A stretch of DNA of 7,760 nt from Desulfovibrionaceae bacterium (GCA_009778355.1 WRJY01000225.1:1-7760); one strand, 5' to 3'. Shown: positions 1 to 6,351, numbered from the stretch's first letter. Made by a program: numbers and translations. The notes: generated by a model not told the origin, from the letters alone.

Positions 1-43
1 CATGCAGCAGCATGGGCTGCGACGCGCGCCTCGATTGCGGCCT

Positions 44-71
44 TTGACTGCCTTGCGGGCACCATGAAAAT
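44..71 (+). promoter_or_regulatory. Candidate sigma70 promoter of the MFS exporter gene
   Basis: A TTGACT hexamer at 44-49 (5 of 6 matches to the -35 consensus) is followed after 16 bp by GAAAAT at 66-71 (4 of 6 matches to the -10 consensus). Transcription would start near position 78, leaving a leader of about 57 nt. A small inverted repeat, GGCCC at 82-86 and GGGCC at 93-97, lies in that leader and could be an operator or an RNA hairpin. The call rests on consensus matching alone. Confidence 0.35.
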
Positions 72-134
72 AGTGTGAACAGGCCCTAAACTGGGCCAAC
101 CGCACAGCCGCGCCTGCACCCTGCCATTGCAGCC

Positions 135-1373
135 ATGAACCACCCTTTGTCTCCTGCCGCCACCGACGCCGCGCCGCTGCCTGCCCAGCCCGCCGCGCCC
201 GCACAGAACGGCCCGGCGTTCCGGATTCTGGGCGCGATCAGCCTGGGGCACATGCTCAACGACATGATGCAGTCGATCCTGCTGGCGATCTATCCGCTGT
301 TGCAGGACCGCTTTGCCCTGAGCTTTGCGCAGATCGGGTGGCTGACGCTGACTTACCAGGTTGCCGCCTCGCTGCTTCAGCCGGGGGTGGGCTTTATCGC
401 CGACAAGCGCCCGATGCCGTATTCGCTGCCGGTGGGCATGGGGTTCACGATGGCGGGTCTGCTGCTGTTGTCGGCGGCGCCTTCCTACGGTTTTCTGCTG
501 GTGGCCGCCGCGCTGGTAGGTACGGGCTCGTCGGTGTTCCACCCGGAATCCTCGCGCGTGGCGCGCATGGCTTCGGGCGGGCGCTACGGGCTGGCGCAAT
601 CGGTGTTCCAGGTCGGCGGCAACACGGGTTCGGCGCTCGGCCCGCTGCTGGCAGCGGCGATCATCATTCCGCACGGACAAGGCAGTGTGGCGTGGTTTTC
701 GGCGGCCGCATTGATAGGAATGGTGGTGCTGACGGGCGTGGGGCGCTGGTACGCAGCCAACCGCTGGCGGCTGGGGTCCAAGGCGCGCAAGATGAGCGAC
801 GGCAAGGACGTTGCGCTTTCGCGCCGCCGCATCGTGGTCACGCTGTGCGTGCTGGGGGTGCTGATTTTTTCCAAGTATTTCTATCTGGCCAGCCTGAACA
901 ATTACCTGACCTTTTATCTGATCGACAAATTCGGCATCACGGTGCGTTCGGCGCAGATGTTCCTGTTTCTGTTCCTGGCGGCGGTGGCCATCGGCGTGCT
1001 GGCCGGCGGCCCGGTGGGCGACCGCATCGGGCGCAAGGCGGTGATCTGGGGTTCGATTCTGGGCGTGGCGCCGTTCACGCTGCTGCTGCCGCACGCCAAC
1101 CTGCTGTGGACGGGCGTGCTGGTGTTCATCATCGGTCTGATGCTGGCCTCGGCCTTCCCGGCCATTCTGGTTTACGCGCAGGAACTGATGCCCGGCAAGG
1201 TCGGCATGGTGGCGGGGCTGTTCTTCGGTTTCGCTTTCGGCATGGGCGGCATCGGCGCGGCGGCGCTGGGGCATCTGGCCGACCTGACGAGCATCAACAC
1301 CGTCTATCAGGTCTGCGCCTTTCTGCCCTTGCTCGGGCTGTGTGCGGCGTTTTTGCCGGATATACGGTCGTGA
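135..1373 (+). CDS. fsr: MFS transporter, fosmidomycin resistance protein (Fsr) family
   Basis: This 412-residue inner-membrane protein of the major facilitator superfamily is very close in sequence to E. coli Fsr (about 406 residues), which exports the DXR inhibitor fosmidomycin using proton motive force. Hallmarks seen: GAISLGHMLNDMMQS at 33-47 at the start of helix 1, VGTGSSVFHPESSRVARMAS at 128-147, GGNTGSALGP at 161-170, IFSKYFYLAS at 244-253, the MFS motif GGPVGDRIGRK at 291-301, and VYAQELMPGKVGMVAGLFFG at 346-365. Some 12 hydrophobic segments are visible, with a charged central loop at about 205-232. The N-terminal 28 residues are Ala/Pro-rich and probably cytoplasmic. The ATG at 135 lacks a clear Shine-Dalgarno sequence, but the next in-frame ATG (residue 40) lies inside conserved helix 1, so 135 is the sensible start. 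The gene stands alone and converges on the downstream permease. The family is secure; the natural substrate in this organism is inferred. Confidence 0.93.
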   Translation: MNHPLSPAATDAAPLPAQPAAPAQNGPAFRILGAISLGHMLNDMMQSILLAIYPLLQDRFALSFAQIGWLTLTYQVAASLLQPGVGFIADKRPMPYSLPVGMGFTMAGLLLLSAAPSYGFLLVAAALVGTGSSVFHPESSRVARMASGGRYGLAQSVFQVGGNTGSALGPLLAAAIIIPHGQGSVAWFSAAALIGMVVLTGVGRWYAANRWRLGSKARKMSDGKDVALSRRRIVVTLCVLGVLIFSKYFYLASLNNYLTFYLIDKFGITVRSAQMFLFLFLAAVAIGVLAGGPVGDRIGRKAVIWGSILGVAPFTLLLPHANLLWTGVLVFIIGLMLASAFPAILVYAQELMPGKVGMVAGLFFGFAFGMGGIGAAALGHLADLTSINTVYQVCAFLPLLGLCAAFLPDIRS

Positions 1374-1440
1374 AAACGCTGCCTCTCAACAAAGCGCGTT
1401 CACGCTGGTCACAACCCACGATGGCGGCAGTCGCCTCTAG

Positions 1441-1480
1441 TTTTTCTCCCTCCACCAGCAAGGAGGAAGGGGAGCAAGAA
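1441..1480. repeat. Intergenic G/C-stem repeat between convergent genes
   Basis: A pyrimidine-rich arm (TTTTTCTCCCTCC) is followed by a purine-rich arm (GGAGGAAGGGGAGCAAGAA), giving an imperfect hairpin with A/T-rich outer ends. The same design and wording (GCTCC arm, GGAGCAAGAA or GGAGCAAAAA arm) recur downstream of cysK at 7391-7541 and 7591-7629. It lies in the 135-bp gap between the stops of fsr and the opposite-strand permease, so it may act as a two-way terminator. I see nothing else in that gap. Confidence 0.55.
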
Positions 1481-1508
1481 GGCCTTTGCGACAGCCTCCA
1501 TGGCGGGA

Positions 1509-2462
1509 TCACCGGGTACACCAGCTTCTGCCAGCCATCACGATGACGACCGCAGCGACCGCAAAGATCAGCGTCATGGGGTCCAGCGCCTGACCCGGCA
1601 GCAGCCCGGCGGCGGCAATCGACAGAAAAGGTTGCAGCCATTGCGCCTGGCTCATGCGCAATGCGCCGCCCAGCGCCAGCGCGCGGTACCAGGCGAACAA
1701 GCCCGCCCATATGGACGCCATGCCAAGGCAAACCAGGCCGCCCCAGGCGGACGCGGGCACTGGCTGCGCGGGCCACGACAGCAGCGCGCCCGGCAACGTA
1801 AAAACCAGCGCCAGCGCACAGCCCCAGCAAACGGTACGCCCAGCGCCCAGTGCCAGTGCAACCTGCGCGCCATGGACATAGCCGACCGCGACGGTTATCA
1901 CCGCGCCTGCCAGCAGCAAGTCAACCCACGCCAAGCCGAAGCCGCCGTTTTGCCTGTAAGCGCGCAGCAACGCGAACACCACCGCCAGCGTGCCGCCTGT
2001 CAACGCGCACAACCAGAACTCCAGCCGCGCGCGCTGGCGCAATACCCACGCCGCCAGCGCCGCCGTCACCAGCGGCAGCAACGCCATCATGACCATCGCA
2101 CGGCTGGCGTTCGCAGGGCGCAGCGCGTCGCCCAGCAACAGCAGATAACCCGCTGCGTTGCCCAGCATCGCCAGCATCAACGGTTTGAGGTGCGAGCAGC
2201 GCGGCAACGGCGCGCGCGTTGCCAGCAAAAAAACAGCCGACAGCACGCCCGCCAGGGCTGCGCTGCCGAACATCACAAATCCAGGCGGCAGCGCGGGCGC
2301 GGCTGGAGTTCCGGCGGCCAGCCGCGCCGCCGGCAGCGCCAGCGCAAAGCAGAGCACGCCCAACATGGCCAGCCACAGACCGCGCGTTTCGTCGCGTGAA
2401 CCAATGGATGGATGCACCGGGGAATTTGTTTTTTCGGTGCGCGCCGCGAGGCTACAGTGCAT
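1509..2462 (-). CDS. EamA/DMT-superfamily permease
   Basis: This 317-residue protein has about ten hydrophobic segments (roughly 29-50, 60-82, 93-113, 119-141, 147-167, 176-205, 209-230, 238-261, 270-290, 292-313), the 5+5 pattern of EamA transporters of the drug/metabolite transporter superfamily, which export amino acids and other metabolites across the inner membrane. The second-repeat signature WYRALALGGALRMSQAQWLQ (258-277) matches the conserved region before the ninth helix in this family. The start at 2462 is supported by an AAGGA ribosome-binding site (2469-2473 on this strand), 6 nt from the ATG. The N-terminal 27 residues before helix 1 are polar. It is divergent from the MocR-type regulator at 2869, a pairing typical of regulator-controlled DMT exporters. 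A 219-bp repeat element begins 21 bp upstream of its start codon, so any promoter must lie inside or beyond that element. The substrate cannot be told from sequence. Confidence 0.88.
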   Translation of the reverse strand: MHCSLAARTEKTNSPVHPSIGSRDETRGLWLAMLGVLCFALALPAARLAAGTPAAPALPPGFVMFGSAALAGVLSAVFLLATRAPLPRCSHLKPLMLAMLGNAAGYLLLLGDALRPANASRAMVMMALLPLVTAALAAWVLRQRARLEFWLCALTGGTLAVVFALLRAYRQNGGFGLAWVDLLLAGAVITVAVGYVHGAQVALALGAGRTVCWGCALALVFTLPGALLSWPAQPVPASAWGGLVCLGMASIWAGLFAWYRALALGGALRMSQAQWLQPFLSIAAAGLLPGQALDPMTLIFAVAAVVIVMAGRSWCTR

Positions 2463-2483
2463 GGCGTTTCCTTGTCGTTTGTT

Positions 2484-2702
2484 AGAGCCTGTTCAGTGTC
2501 TTTTCGCCGACGCGTTGGGCCGCAAGCGGCTTGAGCGCCAAATCGTCCGATTTCGGCCCAACCCTTCGGGCAGATACCTTTTCGGGCGGTCTGCGGCGTT
2601 GCGGCGCTTGCCCATGGACGCACCATGGGCGGCGCGCCGCGCCTTGCATCCCATCGCCGAAAAGGCGCCTGCGCAACGGCGAAAAGACACTGAACAGGCT
2701 CT
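2484..2702. mobile_element. Candidate MITE-like element with 25-bp perfect terminal inverted repeats
   Basis: AGAGCCTGTTCAGTGTCTTT and the following TCGCC at 2484-2508 recur as the exact reverse complement at 2678-2702, giving a 219-bp element. Inside are two further hairpins: GTTGGGCCG/CGGCCCAAC (2514-2522 and 2554-2562), and a stem GCGGCGC..GCCCATGG/CCATGGGC..GCGCCGC spanning 2601-2640 with a 5-nt loop. The element has no credible gene; the short frames across it are low-complexity and read on both strands. I found no clear target-site duplication at the edges. The design suggests a non-autonomous mobile element (MITE) or a large palindromic repeat. It sits between the divergent permease and regulator genes, with its left end 21 bp from the permease start codon. 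Confidence 0.6.
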
Positions 2703-2761
2703 TGGAAACCGGCGGGAACGGCTGCCGGTCAATCACGACCTCACTGTAGAGGCAGGATAGA

Positions 2762-2826
2762 TACAATACCAATACAATTTTCAGTACAGATGGCCAATCT
2801 GTATCTGTAACGCTGCCGATACAGAC
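2762..2826. promoter_or_regulatory. Probable operator cluster for the MocR-type regulator
   Basis: Several related 7-bp half-sites are packed into 65 bp, 43 bp upstream of the regulator ATG. They are TACAGAT at 2785-2791; its reverse complement ATCTGTA at 2797-2803 and again at 2803-2809; TACAGAC at 2820-2826; and two shorter TACAAT copies at 2762-2767 and 2773-2778. TACAGAT-5 bp-ATCTGTA is a perfect dyad (2785-2803). MocR/PdxR-type regulators are known to bind repeated half-sites in divergent promoter regions, so autoregulation plus control of the permease is likely. The TACAAT copies also resemble -10 boxes, but I see no good -35 for either. Confidence 0.55.
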
Positions 2827-2868
2827 GAGTGCCATTTCCCGATTCCGCCTGCGCAATTGCCCCATTCC

Positions 2869-4296
2869 ATGCCCGCCGTTTTACTCACCCGTGGCGCTGG
2901 CCAGCCGCTGGCCGAGCAGTTGGCGGCGCGCTTTGCCGAACGCATCCGCACCCGCTTGCTCGCCCCCGGCGCGCGCCTGCCTTCGGTGCGCGAATGCGCG
3001 CGCCAGTACGGCGTGAGTCCGCACACGGTGGTGGCGGCCTACGACCAGTTGCAGGGTCAGGGGCTGGTGGATGTGCGCCGCCAGCGCGGCTTTTTCGTGC
3101 GCGATTGGGCCGCGGCGCAGTCCGCCCGCCCGGCGCACGCGGTCAACCCCGGCAAGCCTGCCGTTGTGGCCGATGCCGGTACGCTGATTCGCGGCATGTT
3201 CCACAACCCCAGCGCCAAACCACAGCCCGGCATGGGCGTGCTGCCGCCCAATTGGATGGAAACGCCTTTTCTGTTCGCCGCCCTGCGTCGCATCGCCGGC
3301 GGGCCGCTGCTGCAAACGCTTTCGCTGCAATACGGCGACCCGGCGGGCGACGCCGCGCTGCGCGGCAGCCTGGCCCGGAGCCTGGCGAATATCGACGTAC
3401 CGGCAGCGCCCGAGTGCATCCTGACCACCCTGGGGGCCACGCACGCGCTCGACATCGTCAGCCGCACCCTGCTGCGCGCGGGCGATGCGGTGATGGTGGA
3501 AGAACCCGGCTGGTCGATTGAATTTGCGCGGCTCGAATCGATGGGCATGCGCATCCTGCCGGTACCGCGCCACGCCGACGGCCCCGATCTGGAGGTGATC
3601 GAGCGTTACTGCACGGCAACCCCGGCGCTGCGCCCCAAGCTGTTATCGAGCGTGAGCGTGCTGCACAACCCGACCGGCTACAGCCTGACGCCGGGCTGCG
3701 CGCACCGCCTGCTGCAACTGGCCGCGAAGTACGACTTTCACATCGTCGAGGACGATACCTACAACCACTTGGCGCCCGAGCGCGCCACGCGCCTGTGCGC
3801 GCTCGACGGCCTGCAGCGCACCATCTACGTGGACGGCTTTGCCAAGCTGCTCGCGCCCAACTGGCGCATCGGCTTTCTGGCGGCCAGTCCAGCGCTGTTT
3901 GCGCGCCTGCTGGAAACCAAGCTGCTGGCTTCGCTGACCACGCCCGCGCTGTTCGAGCGCACCCTGGCCGTCTGCATCGACCAGGGACAGTTGCGCCGCC
4001 ACAGCGAACACATCCGCGACCGGCTCGACGCCGCGCGTACCCGTGCGGTGCGGCTGGCGCTGGCCTCGGGTTGCCGCTTCGCCTCCGAACCCGCAGGGCT
4101 GTTCGGCTGGGTCGATACCGGGGTGGACACCGACCGGCTGACCCAGCGCCTGCTCGACGAGGATTACCTGATCGCCCCCGGCTCGCTGTTCTACGCGCGC
4201 CGCCCGCCCACCACTTTCATGCGCATCAACTACGCCACCTCGCAGGACGCGGCCTTCTGGAAGACTTTTGCGCGCGTGCGCGATGGTTTGAAATGA
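2869..4296 (+). CDS. MocR-type regulator: GntR helix-turn-helix fused to an aminotransferase-like PLP domain
   Basis: Read from the ATG at 2869 the protein is 475 residues; an in-frame TTG at 2857 would add four. Residues 1-80 form a GntR winged helix (LPSVRECARQYGVSPHTVVA at 37-56, then the wing ending GFFV). After a linker comes a fold-type I PLP domain. Its cofactor residues are visible: Asn267 in HNPTGY, Asp296 and Tyr298 in VEDDTYNHLAP, the Schiff-base Lys326 in DGFAKLLAPNWRIGF, and the carboxylate-binding Arg452 in FMRINYA. All key residues are kept, so PLP or an aldimine with an amino compound is the probable effector. MocR proteins are normally transcription factors rather than working aminotransferases. 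The divergent partner is a DMT permease, and repeated half-sites lie just upstream, implying control of both genes. Neither possible start has a Shine-Dalgarno sequence. It could be PdxR-like, but no vitamin B6 gene is nearby, so I assign no symbol. Confidence 0.92.
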   Translation: MPAVLLTRGAGQPLAEQLAARFAERIRTRLLAPGARLPSVRECARQYGVSPHTVVAAYDQLQGQGLVDVRRQRGFFVRDWAAAQSARPAHAVNPGKPAVVADAGTLIRGMFHNPSAKPQPGMGVLPPNWMETPFLFAALRRIAGGPLLQTLSLQYGDPAGDAALRGSLARSLANIDVPAAPECILTTLGATHALDIVSRTLLRAGDAVMVEEPGWSIEFARLESMGMRILPVPRHADGPDLEVIERYCTATPALRPKLLSSVSVLHNPTGYSLTPGCAHRLLQLAAKYDFHIVEDDTYNHLAPERATRLCALDGLQRTIYVDGFAKLLAPNWRIGFLAASPALFARLLETKLLASLTTPALFERTLAVCIDQGQLRRHSEHIRDRLDAARTRAVRLALASGCRFASEPAGLFGWVDTGVDTDRLTQRLLDEDYLIAPGSLFYARRPPTTFMRINYATSQDAAFWKTFARVRDGLK

Positions 4297-4300
4297 ACGC

Positions 4301-4361
4301 CTGGCACGATGCCCGTGCCAGAGGCCGCTGAACTGGCGATTTGTGCCACCGGCGGCGGCAC
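4301..4361 (+). terminator. Two small hairpins just after the regulator stop codon
   Basis: CTGGCAC (4301-4307) pairs perfectly with GTGCCAG (4315-4321) across a 7-nt loop, starting 4 nt after the stop. A second stem, GTGCC (4343-4347) with GGCAC (4357-4361), extends inward by CC/GG past one mismatch and is followed by TTTAAG. Neither has a long T tract, so intrinsic termination is possible but weak. They may instead protect the mRNA end. Confidence 0.3.
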
Positions 4362-4363
4362 TT

Positions 4364-4417
4364 TAAGAGCTTGTTTACGATCTCAGCGGGCCCGCTGAGA
4401 TCGTAAACAGGCTGTTA
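4364..4417. repeat. 54-bp near-perfect palindrome between convergent genes
   Basis: The core at 4373-4408 is a perfect 36-bp palindrome with no spacer, GTTTACGATCTCAGCGGG joined to its reverse complement at the 4390/4391 axis. It extends to 4364-4417 with only two mismatched positions, one of which would be a G-U pair in RNA. It lies between the stop codons of the regulator (4296) and the oppositely oriented hydratase (4456) and could end transcription both ways, although it has no T tract. Its outer wording (AGAGCTTGTTTA on the left, AACAGGCT on the right) resembles the ends of the 219-bp element (AGAGCCTGTTCA), suggesting a related element or an excision remnant. Confidence 0.65.
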
Positions 4418-4455
4418 CAGCGCCTGCGGATGACGCTGACTGGCCGCCCCAAAGG

Positions 4456-4965
4456 TCATGCTTTTGGAGCGCCGGATTCCAACTCCTCCGGCGCGCCCGG
4501 CGTGCGGCGGCGGAACATGCCGTGGCTGTCGGTCAGCAGCACCTGCTCGCCGTGCTGATTGAACATCTCCCAGATGGTGCGCACCAGGCCGACGTCGGGG
4601 CGCGACTTGAGGGGGCGCGATTCGATGATGCGCTGGCGCAGCGTCAGCGTGTCGCCGGGGTACACGGGCTTGAGCCACTTGACCTGGTTCAGACCCGGCG
4701 AGCCGAGGCTGGCCGCTTCGTTGAGGAAGTTGCGCGCCATCAGCCCCATTCCCATGGCGCAGGTGTGCCAGCCGCTGGCCGACAGCTTGCCGAAGATGGA
4801 CTTGGCGGCGGCTTCGTCGTCCAGATGGAAGGGTTGCGGGTCGTACTTGCTGGCGAAGGCGATCACCTCGTCACGATCGACGGTGACGCTGCCGACTTCC
4901 GTCGTGGTGCCGACGGGCAGGTCTTCCCAGAAGTACTTGATGTTGCTTTGCGGGTGCGGGTTCAT
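4456..4965 (-). CDS. MaoC-like (R)-specific enoyl hydratase family protein
   Basis: This 169-residue protein has the single hot-dog fold of MaoC-like dehydratases, which add water to enoyl-CoA or related thioesters in fatty-acid, polyhydroxyalkanoate or side-chain breakdown. The hydratase-2 signature is clear: ASKYDPQPFHLDDEAA (38-53), in which Asp42 and His47 are the expected catalytic pair. SIFGKLSASGWHTCAMGMGL (56-75) matches the helix that follows. VKWLKPVYPGDTLTLR begins near residue 95 and is the usual later strand pair. Length fits a single-domain family member. The C-terminal tail (about 152-169) is Arg/Pro/Glu-rich and probably disordered. No strong Shine-Dalgarno sequence precedes the ATG at 4965, but the N-terminus aligns naturally with the family (YFWEDLPVGT). 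It stands alone on its strand, divergent from the dienelactone-hydrolase-like gene, and the two could share a degradative role. The exact substrate is unknown. Confidence 0.9.
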   Translation of the reverse strand: MNPHPQSNIKYFWEDLPVGTTTEVGSVTVDRDEVIAFASKYDPQPFHLDDEAAAKSIFGKLSASGWHTCAMGMGLMARNFLNEAASLGSPGLNQVKWLKPVYPGDTLTLRQRIIESRPLKSRPDVGLVRTIWEMFNQHGEQVLLTDSHGMFRRRTPGAPEELESGAPKA

Positions 4966-5066
4966 GGTTCGGTTGCAGACGTGGCAGGGTGGGCAAGGAA
5001 AGGGAAAAATATCACATAGCTTGCCTTGCCCGGCGGTGGCCAGACAATCGCCTTGGCGACTGCGGC

Positions 5067-5095
5067 TTGGCTGTCCGCCCGCTTGGTACTACGAT
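5067..5095 (+). promoter_or_regulatory. Candidate promoter of the dienelactone-hydrolase-like gene
   Basis: TTGGCT at 5067-5072 and TACGAT at 5090-5095 are 17 bp apart, each with 4 of 6 matches to the sigma70 consensus. The start would be near 5102, giving a leader of about 58 nt. A TTGACA hexamer at 5128-5133 is a better -35 box, but no acceptable -10 box follows it. The rest of the 194-bp gap between the two divergent genes shows nothing I can name. Confidence 0.3.
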
Positions 5096-5159
5096 GCGCG
5101 GGCAGCCAGCGGCGTGATGAGCGCTGGTTGACAACCGTTTTCAAAGGAGCAGACACGTT

Positions 5160-5849
5160 ATGGGACAGTTCGTTGAACTCACCGCCGCCGATGGCCAGCA
5201 GATCGCCGCCTACGTCGCCCAGCCGGCTGGCCGGCCCAGGGGCGGCATCGTCGTGGTGCAGGAGATTTTCGGCGTCAATTCGCACATCCGCAGCGTGGCC
5301 GACGGCTACGCGGGCGAGGGCTATCTGGCGGTGGCGCCCAGCGCCTTTGAGCGCGTGCAGCCCGGCGTCGAGTTGAGCTACACCGACGCCGGCATTCAAC
5401 AAGGCATGATCCACAAAAATGCCGTGGAGGCGCTGCCCGCGCCGGGCGTGATGCAGGACTTGCAGGCCGCCATCGGCTACGCCGCGCGGCAAAGCGGCGG
5501 CAAGGTCGGCATGGTCGGCTACTGCTGGGGCGGCCTGCTGACCTGGCGCGCCGTCTGCACGCTCAACGGCCTGGCCGCCGCCGTGCCGTATTACGGCGGC
5601 GGTGTGACCACGCCCGATGAAATCGCCCGCCAGCCCAAGGCGCCGGTGCAGGCCCACTTTGCCGAGCAGGACGGATGGATTTCGCTGGCCAGCGTCGAAG
5701 CCTTCCGCCAGGCGCACCCCGAGGCGCAGGTGTTCACCTACGCAGCGGGACACGGTTTCAACTGCGACCAGCGCAGCGCCTGGAACGAAGCTGCCGCCAA
5801 ACTGGCGCGCGAGCGGACGCTGGCGCTTTTCGCCCGGCACGTGGGGTGA
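5160..5849 (+). CDS. Dienelactone hydrolase family protein
   Basis: This 229-residue cytosolic alpha/beta hydrolase is close in length to carboxymethylenebutenolidase (about 236 residues), which opens dienelactone in chlorocatechol breakdown. The full dienelactone hydrolase triad is present: Cys122 in the nucleophile elbow GYCWGG (120-125), Asp171 in HFAEQDGWI, and His198 in YAAGHGFNC. Glu35 in VVVQEIFGVN matches the glutamate that tunes the cysteine in this family. Cysteine rather than serine as nucleophile separates it from ordinary esterases. An AAAGGAG ribosome-binding site at 5143-5149 supports the ATG at 5160. There are no catechol-pathway genes around it, so a general lactone or ester hydrolase role is as likely as a specific place in chloroaromatic degradation; I therefore give no clcD-type symbol. 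Confidence 0.92.
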   Translation: MGQFVELTAADGQQIAAYVAQPAGRPRGGIVVVQEIFGVNSHIRSVADGYAGEGYLAVAPSAFERVQPGVELSYTDAGIQQGMIHKNAVEALPAPGVMQDLQAAIGYAARQSGGKVGMVGYCWGGLLTWRAVCTLNGLAAAVPYYGGGVTTPDEIARQPKAPVQAHFAEQDGWISLASVEAFRQAHPEAQVFTYAAGHGFNCDQRSAWNEAAAKLARERTLALFARHVG

Positions 5850-5973
5850 TGCGACTCATCAAGCAACCGCAATCTCCACGGGCAAAGATGGTTCGGCATG
5901 AGCGGACATACGCCGGTTGCGGTAGGGACGAAGCAGGAAAGAGGCATCCTTTCTCAGCGGGGAAAAGCGCCTC

Positions 5974-5980
5974 AAAAAAA
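5974..5980 (-). terminator. T tract at the 3' end of rnpB
   Basis: On the minus strand a run of seven T follows directly after the last paired bases of RNase P RNA. No separate hairpin sits just before it; the closing P1 helix pairs with the distant 5' end of the RNA. This is therefore a suggestive, not a textbook, intrinsic terminator. A weak GAGGC/GCCTC stem (5941-5973) lies beyond it. Confidence 0.3.
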
Positions 5981-5984
5981 GTGT

Positions 5985-6311
5985 GAAGTCCGCCGGTACG
6001 CCGGATTCTGTGCGCCGCGCCAGCCTTGCGGATGACGCGGCGTGACCGCCATCAATCTGGGCCGGGGGTCGCCCGCCCGGCTCGGTGCCACCTACCCGTT
6101 GGCTCGGCGGGCCGCCTCGAAGCCAACCTACTTGGTGTTGCTGCGCGCAGAGATTGCCCGTTTCACCCGAACTCAATCGGCTCGTCTCTGTTGCTCTGAT
6201 CCTCACCTCGCGGTGGAGAGCCGTTAGCTCCTGCGCTGCCCTGTGCAGTCCGGACGTTCCTCCAGCGCGCCCTTTCGGGCCTTGCGCCAGCGGCGGTCTG
6301 GCGGGCTTCAC
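5985..6311 (-). ncRNA. rnpB: RNase P RNA (bacterial class A)
   Basis: This is the catalytic RNA of RNase P, which removes 5' leaders from tRNA precursors together with the RnpA protein. Read on the minus strand, the RNA begins GTGAAGCCCGCCAGAC and ends GGCGGACTTCAC; these ends pair to form helix P1. The universal P4 core is present: AGGAACGTCCGGACT (about 6247-6261) and ACAGAATCCGGC (about 5999-6010). The P4 pair is CCGGA/UCCGG here, where E. coli M1 RNA has CCGGG/CCCGG, a compensating change that supports the call. CGGGTAGGTGGCACCGAGCC (about 6079-6098) matches the conserved GGGTAGG..GAGCC segment near the 3' side. The length of about 327 nt is somewhat shorter than E. coli M1 (377 nt). Exact ends are inferred from P1. 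Protein frames crossing this region are artefacts. It is transcribed divergently from cysK. Confidence 0.95.
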
Positions 6312-6319
6312 GGGGGCCG

Positions 6320-6348
6320 ATTATCGGTCAAGTCAGCGCATATGGATA
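6320..6348 (-). promoter_or_regulatory. Candidate rnpB promoter
   Basis: On the minus strand GATAAT (6325 down to 6320) is a 5-of-6 match to the -10 box and lies 8 nt before the G at 6311 taken as the RNA 5' end. A spacer of about 17 bp puts the -35 position near 6343-6348, where the sequence (TATCCA) is poor. That position lies inside the palindrome at 6338-6351. Confidence 0.5.
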
Positions 6349-6351
6349 TGC
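6338..6351. promoter_or_regulatory. Palindrome GCATATGGATATGC in the rnpB/cysK divergent region
   Basis: GCATAT (6338-6343) and ATATGC (6346-6351) form a perfect dyad around a GG centre. It covers about -27 to -40 relative to the rnpB start and lies 80 bp upstream of the cysK ATG. CATAAA at 6361-6366 is a weak cysK -10 candidate just beside it. The dyad could be a regulator site or a chance A/T-rich patch. Confidence 0.3.

Noticed and set aside
1..14. CATGC-AGCA-GCATG dyad and a possible minus-strand ATG at the window edge
   Set aside because: Too short, and the upstream sequence is missing, so neither an operator nor a divergent gene start can be supported.
338..1546. 402-residue open frame overlapping fsr in another frame
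   Set aside because: It is Gly/Arg/Ala-rich with no helices or motifs, whereas the fsr frame matches a known family along its whole length.
1500..2399. 299-residue plus-strand open frame opposite the EamA permease
   Set aside because: The product is extremely Gln/Arg-rich and mirrors the codon pattern of the permease on the other strand.
2482..2865. Short frames on both strands across the 219-bp element that could be annotated as hypothetical proteins
   Set aside because: They start or end in the inverted repeats and show no protein-like conservation pattern; they are better explained by the repeat element.
4962..5840. 292-residue minus-strand open frame opposite the dienelactone-hydrolase-like gene
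   Set aside because: The plus strand has an intact catalytic triad and a good ribosome-binding site; the antisense product is Gly/Ala/His-rich with no domain.
5863..5920. GCAACCG/CGGTTGC inverted repeat after the dienelactone-hydrolase-like gene as a terminator
   Set aside because: Only 7 bp pair across a 44-nt loop and no T tract follows, so it is within chance expectation for GC-rich DNA.
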